A DNA stretch of 6,969 bases from Candidatus Zixiibacteriota bacterium (GTDB taxonomy: Bacteria; Zixibacteria; MSB-5A5; JAABVY01), in NCBI GenBank assembly GCA_011777135.1, contig JAABVY010000371.1:1258-8226 (forward strand). The letters run 5' to 3'. Below the pieces are notes generated by a model that ran no database searches, was not told the origin of the DNA, and saw only the letters and a list, made by a program, of their open reading frames with translations. The number at the start of each line of letters is the position of its first letter. Position 1 is the first letter of the stretch. Below are positions 4,538 through 6,969 of the stretch, piece by piece. Both the position numbers and the translations under genes were made by a program.

Positions 4538-6969
4538 ATTAATAAAATACTCGAAATAATAGAGAAGTCGGATTCTTATCAAAAGGCCCTGGCAGTTTCG
4601 AATTCGGGCCAGGATTCACTGGAGCTATCGGGTCTGGTAGGGGCCGGACGAAGCTTCTTTCTATATAACTGGTTTACAAAATTTCCAGGAAAGTATCTGG
4701 TAATCACGAAAACCGAAAAAGAAGCTTTTTCGATCAAGAATGATATAAACGAGATCTCCGGTAATGGCCTGGCTTTTCAGTTTCCGGCCTGGAATATAAA
4801 TCCCTATCAATGGAAGACCCCGGCGGCCGAAAATATCGGTGAGCGTCTGCAGACACTCTATAATCTCCAGAATCATGATAACATAATCGTTACGGCCTCG
4901 GTGCGGGCAATTCTGGAGCCTACGATTTCTCCCGATGAGCTCTCTATCAGCTCCCTGCATATGGAAATCAACCAGGAAATGGCTCAGGATGATCTCATCT
5001 CACGACTTGCCGAGCTGGGATATGAGCGCGATCCCATGGTGGAAGAAATCGGTTCATTCTCGGTGCGTGGCGGTATTGTCGATATTTTTCCCTATACCAC
5101 AGAAAATCCAATAAGGATCGAGTTTTTTGGGGATTTCATTGAATCGATCAGGACATTTTCAGTGGCTAATCAGCGCTCTATCGGGTCATTGGACAAGATG
5201 ACTCTCTTGCCCCGTCGGGAGAGCTTATTGACGATTGCCGATCTGGATAAATATCTGGAAAAGCTGCCCAGGCGCGACCAGGAAATACTCTCAGACAAGT
5301 TCCGTTTCGGGATCGACACCCCTGGTCTTGAATGGGCTACAGCCTTCTTCAATGGCAAACGGCCGTACCTGTTCGATTACATTGATTCGAATACAAATCT
5401 GTACTTACAAGAGGCGGGTTTGCTTAAATCCGAATGCGACGATCTGGCCGACATGTTCGAGAACTACCATGAACAGGAGCGTGAGAAATACGATGAGCTG
5501 CCGAAACCAGATAGAATATATCTTCAACCCGATGAATTTGAATCACGAATCGAGGGGCATAAGACAATTTCCGAAATCACTTTTGGAAAAAGTTCGCAGA
5601 CGATCAGCTTTGGAATGAACGAACATCCTGTAATAAATTCTCAGATCAAACTACTGAAAAGCAATCTGAAAAATCTTCATGAGCGTCATTATTCTGTATA
5701 TCTGGCCTGTGATAATATGGTCCAGAAAGATCGCATGCAGGATATACTTGAGGAGGATGCCGACTGGATCAATACTGATGTCCTCGACATCTCCGAGGGA
5801 TTTATCTTTCCACAGTCAAATCTGGCTGTGCTGACCGACCATCAGATATTCACCAGGAAATTTCATCGCTACCGTAAAGCCCGGATCAAAGAAGGGGTGG
5901 CGATCTCGTCTTACACCAATCTTAATATAGGCGATTATGTGGTGCACGTCGATTACGGCATCGGAAGATACAGGGGATTAGAGGAACTTACTATAGAAAA
6001 TCGAAGGCGCGATTGCCTCCTGATCATGTATGACAAGGATGATAAGCTCTATGTACCCATTGAAGAATTCAATCGCGTCCAGAAGTATATAGGCAAAGAA
6101 GGCAAACCGAAGCTCAGCACCCTGAGAGGCACAGCCTGGCAAAGGGCTAAAGCCCGCACCAAGAAGGCGATTACCGAGATGGCCGAGGAGCTCCTTCGTC
6201 TGTATGCCAAGCGCAAGGCCCGGCCCGGATTCAAGTTTTCTCCGGATTCTACATGGGTGCGGCAGCTGGAAGCCTCCTTTCCTTTTGATGAGACACCCGA
6301 TCAGCTTGATGCTATAGGAGATATCAAGAAGGATATGGAAGTCGCAAATCCGATGGATCGCCTGGTCTGCGGGGATGTCGGTTACGGCAAAACCGAAGTG
6401 GCTATCCGGGCGGCCTTCAAGGCGGTCTGCGATGATAAGCAGGTGGCGGTGCTGGTCCCGACCACAATTCTGGCTCAGCAGCACCAGACTACATTCCGAA
6501 ATCGTCTGGCCGACTTTCCGGTCAGAATCGAGATGCTTTCGCGTTTCAAGTCGCGCAAGGAGCAAAGGGAGATCATAAAAGACCTTGCGGAAGGTAAAGT
6601 TGACATTGTGATCGGAACACATCGCTTGCTCTCCAAAGATGTAAATTTCCGGGATCTTGGTCTTCTGGTTGTGGATGAGGAGCAGCGTTTTGGAGTCGCC
6701 CACAAGGAGAAAATCAAGAAGATGAAAAGCCAGGTTGATGTCCTCACCATGACTGCCACGCCTATCCCGAGGACAATGCAGATGTCTCTGCTGGGTGCGC
6801 GCGACATGTCGGTCATCAACACCTCTCCCAAGGACAGGCTACCGATCGATACCGAAATATCCGAGTTTCATCCCGAGGCCATAAGGAAGGGGATTCTGGG
6901 CGAAGTCGAAAGAGGCGGGCAAGTTTATTTTGTACACAACCGTGTCCAGACGATTATGTCGATTTACCG
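4535..6969 (+). CDS. mfd: Transcription-repair coupling factor Mfd, first 811 residues; C-terminus beyond right edge
   Basis: Mfd recognises RNA polymerase stalled at DNA lesions, pushes it off with its ATP-driven translocase and recruits UvrA for nucleotide excision repair. The frame is open from ATG 4535 to the window edge. In order: UvrB-like N-terminal module, where GLVGAGRS (about 35-42) stands in for the degenerate Walker A; GSFSVRGGIVDIFP (173-186), typical of the UvrB homology region; the CarD-like RNA polymerase interaction domain from GDYVVHVDYGIGRY (466 onward) through YVPIEEFN; then the RecG-like helicase with Walker A GDVGYGKT (613-620), VLVPTTILAQQH (639-650), Walker B DEEQRFG (714-720), TATP (740-743) and VYFVHNR near the end. 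Family members are usually 1,100-1,200 residues, so the rest of the second helicase lobe, the TRG motif and the C-terminal regulatory domain are missing from view. No frameshift or missing motif is seen in the part present. Confidence 0.97.
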   Translation, partial: MINKILEIIEKSDSYQKALAVSNSGQDSLELSGLVGAGRSFFLYNWFTKFPGKYLVITKTEKEAFSIKNDINEISGNGLAFQFPAWNINPYQWKTPAAENIGERLQTLYNLQNHDNIIVTASVRAILEPTISPDELSISSLHMEINQEMAQDDLISRLAELGYERDPMVEEIGSFSVRGGIVDIFPYTTENPIRIEFFGDFIESIRTFSVANQRSIGSLDKMTLLPRRESLLTIADLDKYLEKLPRRDQEILSDKFRFGIDTPGLEWATAFFNGKRPYLFDYIDSNTNLYLQEAGLLKSECDDLADMFENYHEQEREKYDELPKPDRIYLQPDEFESRIEGHKTISEITFGKSSQTISFGMNEHPVINSQIKLLKSNLKNLHERHYSVYLACDNMVQKDRMQDILEEDADWINTDVLDISEGFIFPQSNLAVLTDHQIFTRKFHRYRKARIKEGVAISSYTNLNIGDYVVHVDYGIGRYRGLEELTIENRRRDCLLIMYDKDDKLYVPIEEFNRVQKYIGKEGKPKLSTLRGTAWQRAKARTKKAITEMAEELLRLYAKRKARPGFKFSPDSTWVRQLEASFPFDETPDQLDAIGDIKKDMEVANPMDRLVCGDVGYGKTEVAIRAAFKAVCDDKQVAVLVPTTILAQQHQTTFRNRLADFPVRIEMLSRFKSRKEQREIIKDLAEGKVDIVIGTHRLLSKDVNFRDLGLLVVDEEQRFGVAHKEKIKKMKSQVDVLTMTATPIPRTMQMSLLGARDMSVINTSPKDRLPIDTEISEFHPEAIRKGILGEVERGGQVYFVHNRVQTIMSIY

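Noticed and set aside
5978..6703. Long open frame of 241 codons on the minus strand
   Set aside because: It lies wholly inside mfd, whose frame carries the conserved interaction and helicase motifs. The antisense product shows no recognisable domain and no SD.

Overview
The window looks like chromosomal DNA from a mesophilic, non-model Gram-negative bacterium. Base composition is moderate. Shine-Dalgarno (SD) sequences and sigma70-type promoters are recognisable, and there is a lipoprotein and a Sec-exported protein. The gene set (ArsM-type methyltransferase, acyl-CoA dehydrogenase, Mfd, and poorly recognisable exported proteins with FCB-like style) would fit an uncultivated FCB or Zixibacteria-like lineage. 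That placement is an impression, not a demonstration. I see no tRNA, rRNA, CRISPR array, insertion sequence or phage gene.

Layout. (1) 1-712, minus strand: a two-gene unit. A small carboxymuconolactone decarboxylase/AhpD-like protein with a CxxCxxxH centre (350-712) is followed by an arsenite S-adenosylmethyltransferase (ArsM) that runs off the left edge (1-341). The ArsM SD overlaps the stop codon of the first gene, so the two are probably translationally coupled. (2) 713-812: a short divergent control region. (3) 813-1847, plus: a lipoprotein of unknown function with an Asp-box-like motif and one thrombospondin-3-like calcium motif. (4) 2033-2506, plus: an unusual exported Ala/Lys/Cys-rich repeat protein, followed by a strong intrinsic terminator. 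(5) 2702-2980, plus: a small membrane protein with a C-terminal zinc ribbon, behind its own promoter. (6) 3128-4330, minus: an intact acyl-CoA dehydrogenase, convergent with the zinc-ribbon gene. (7) 4331-4534: a divergent control region with a plus-strand promoter, a direct repeat, a perfect palindrome at the expected start of transcription, and a GC-rich terminator-like hairpin ahead of mfd. (8) 4535-6969, plus: the first 811 codons of mfd (transcription-repair coupling factor), cut by the right edge.

The genes do not form one pathway. The left unit is arsenic biotransformation, with a likely thiol-redox partner. The acyl-CoA dehydrogenase belongs to fatty- or organic-acid oxidation. Mfd is DNA repair. 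The two observations most worth following are the repeat protein at 2033-2506, whose repeats are kept at protein level with different codons, and the terminator-like hairpin between the mfd promoter and its start codon, which suggests attenuation or a small leader RNA. I found no convincing new multi-gene system.
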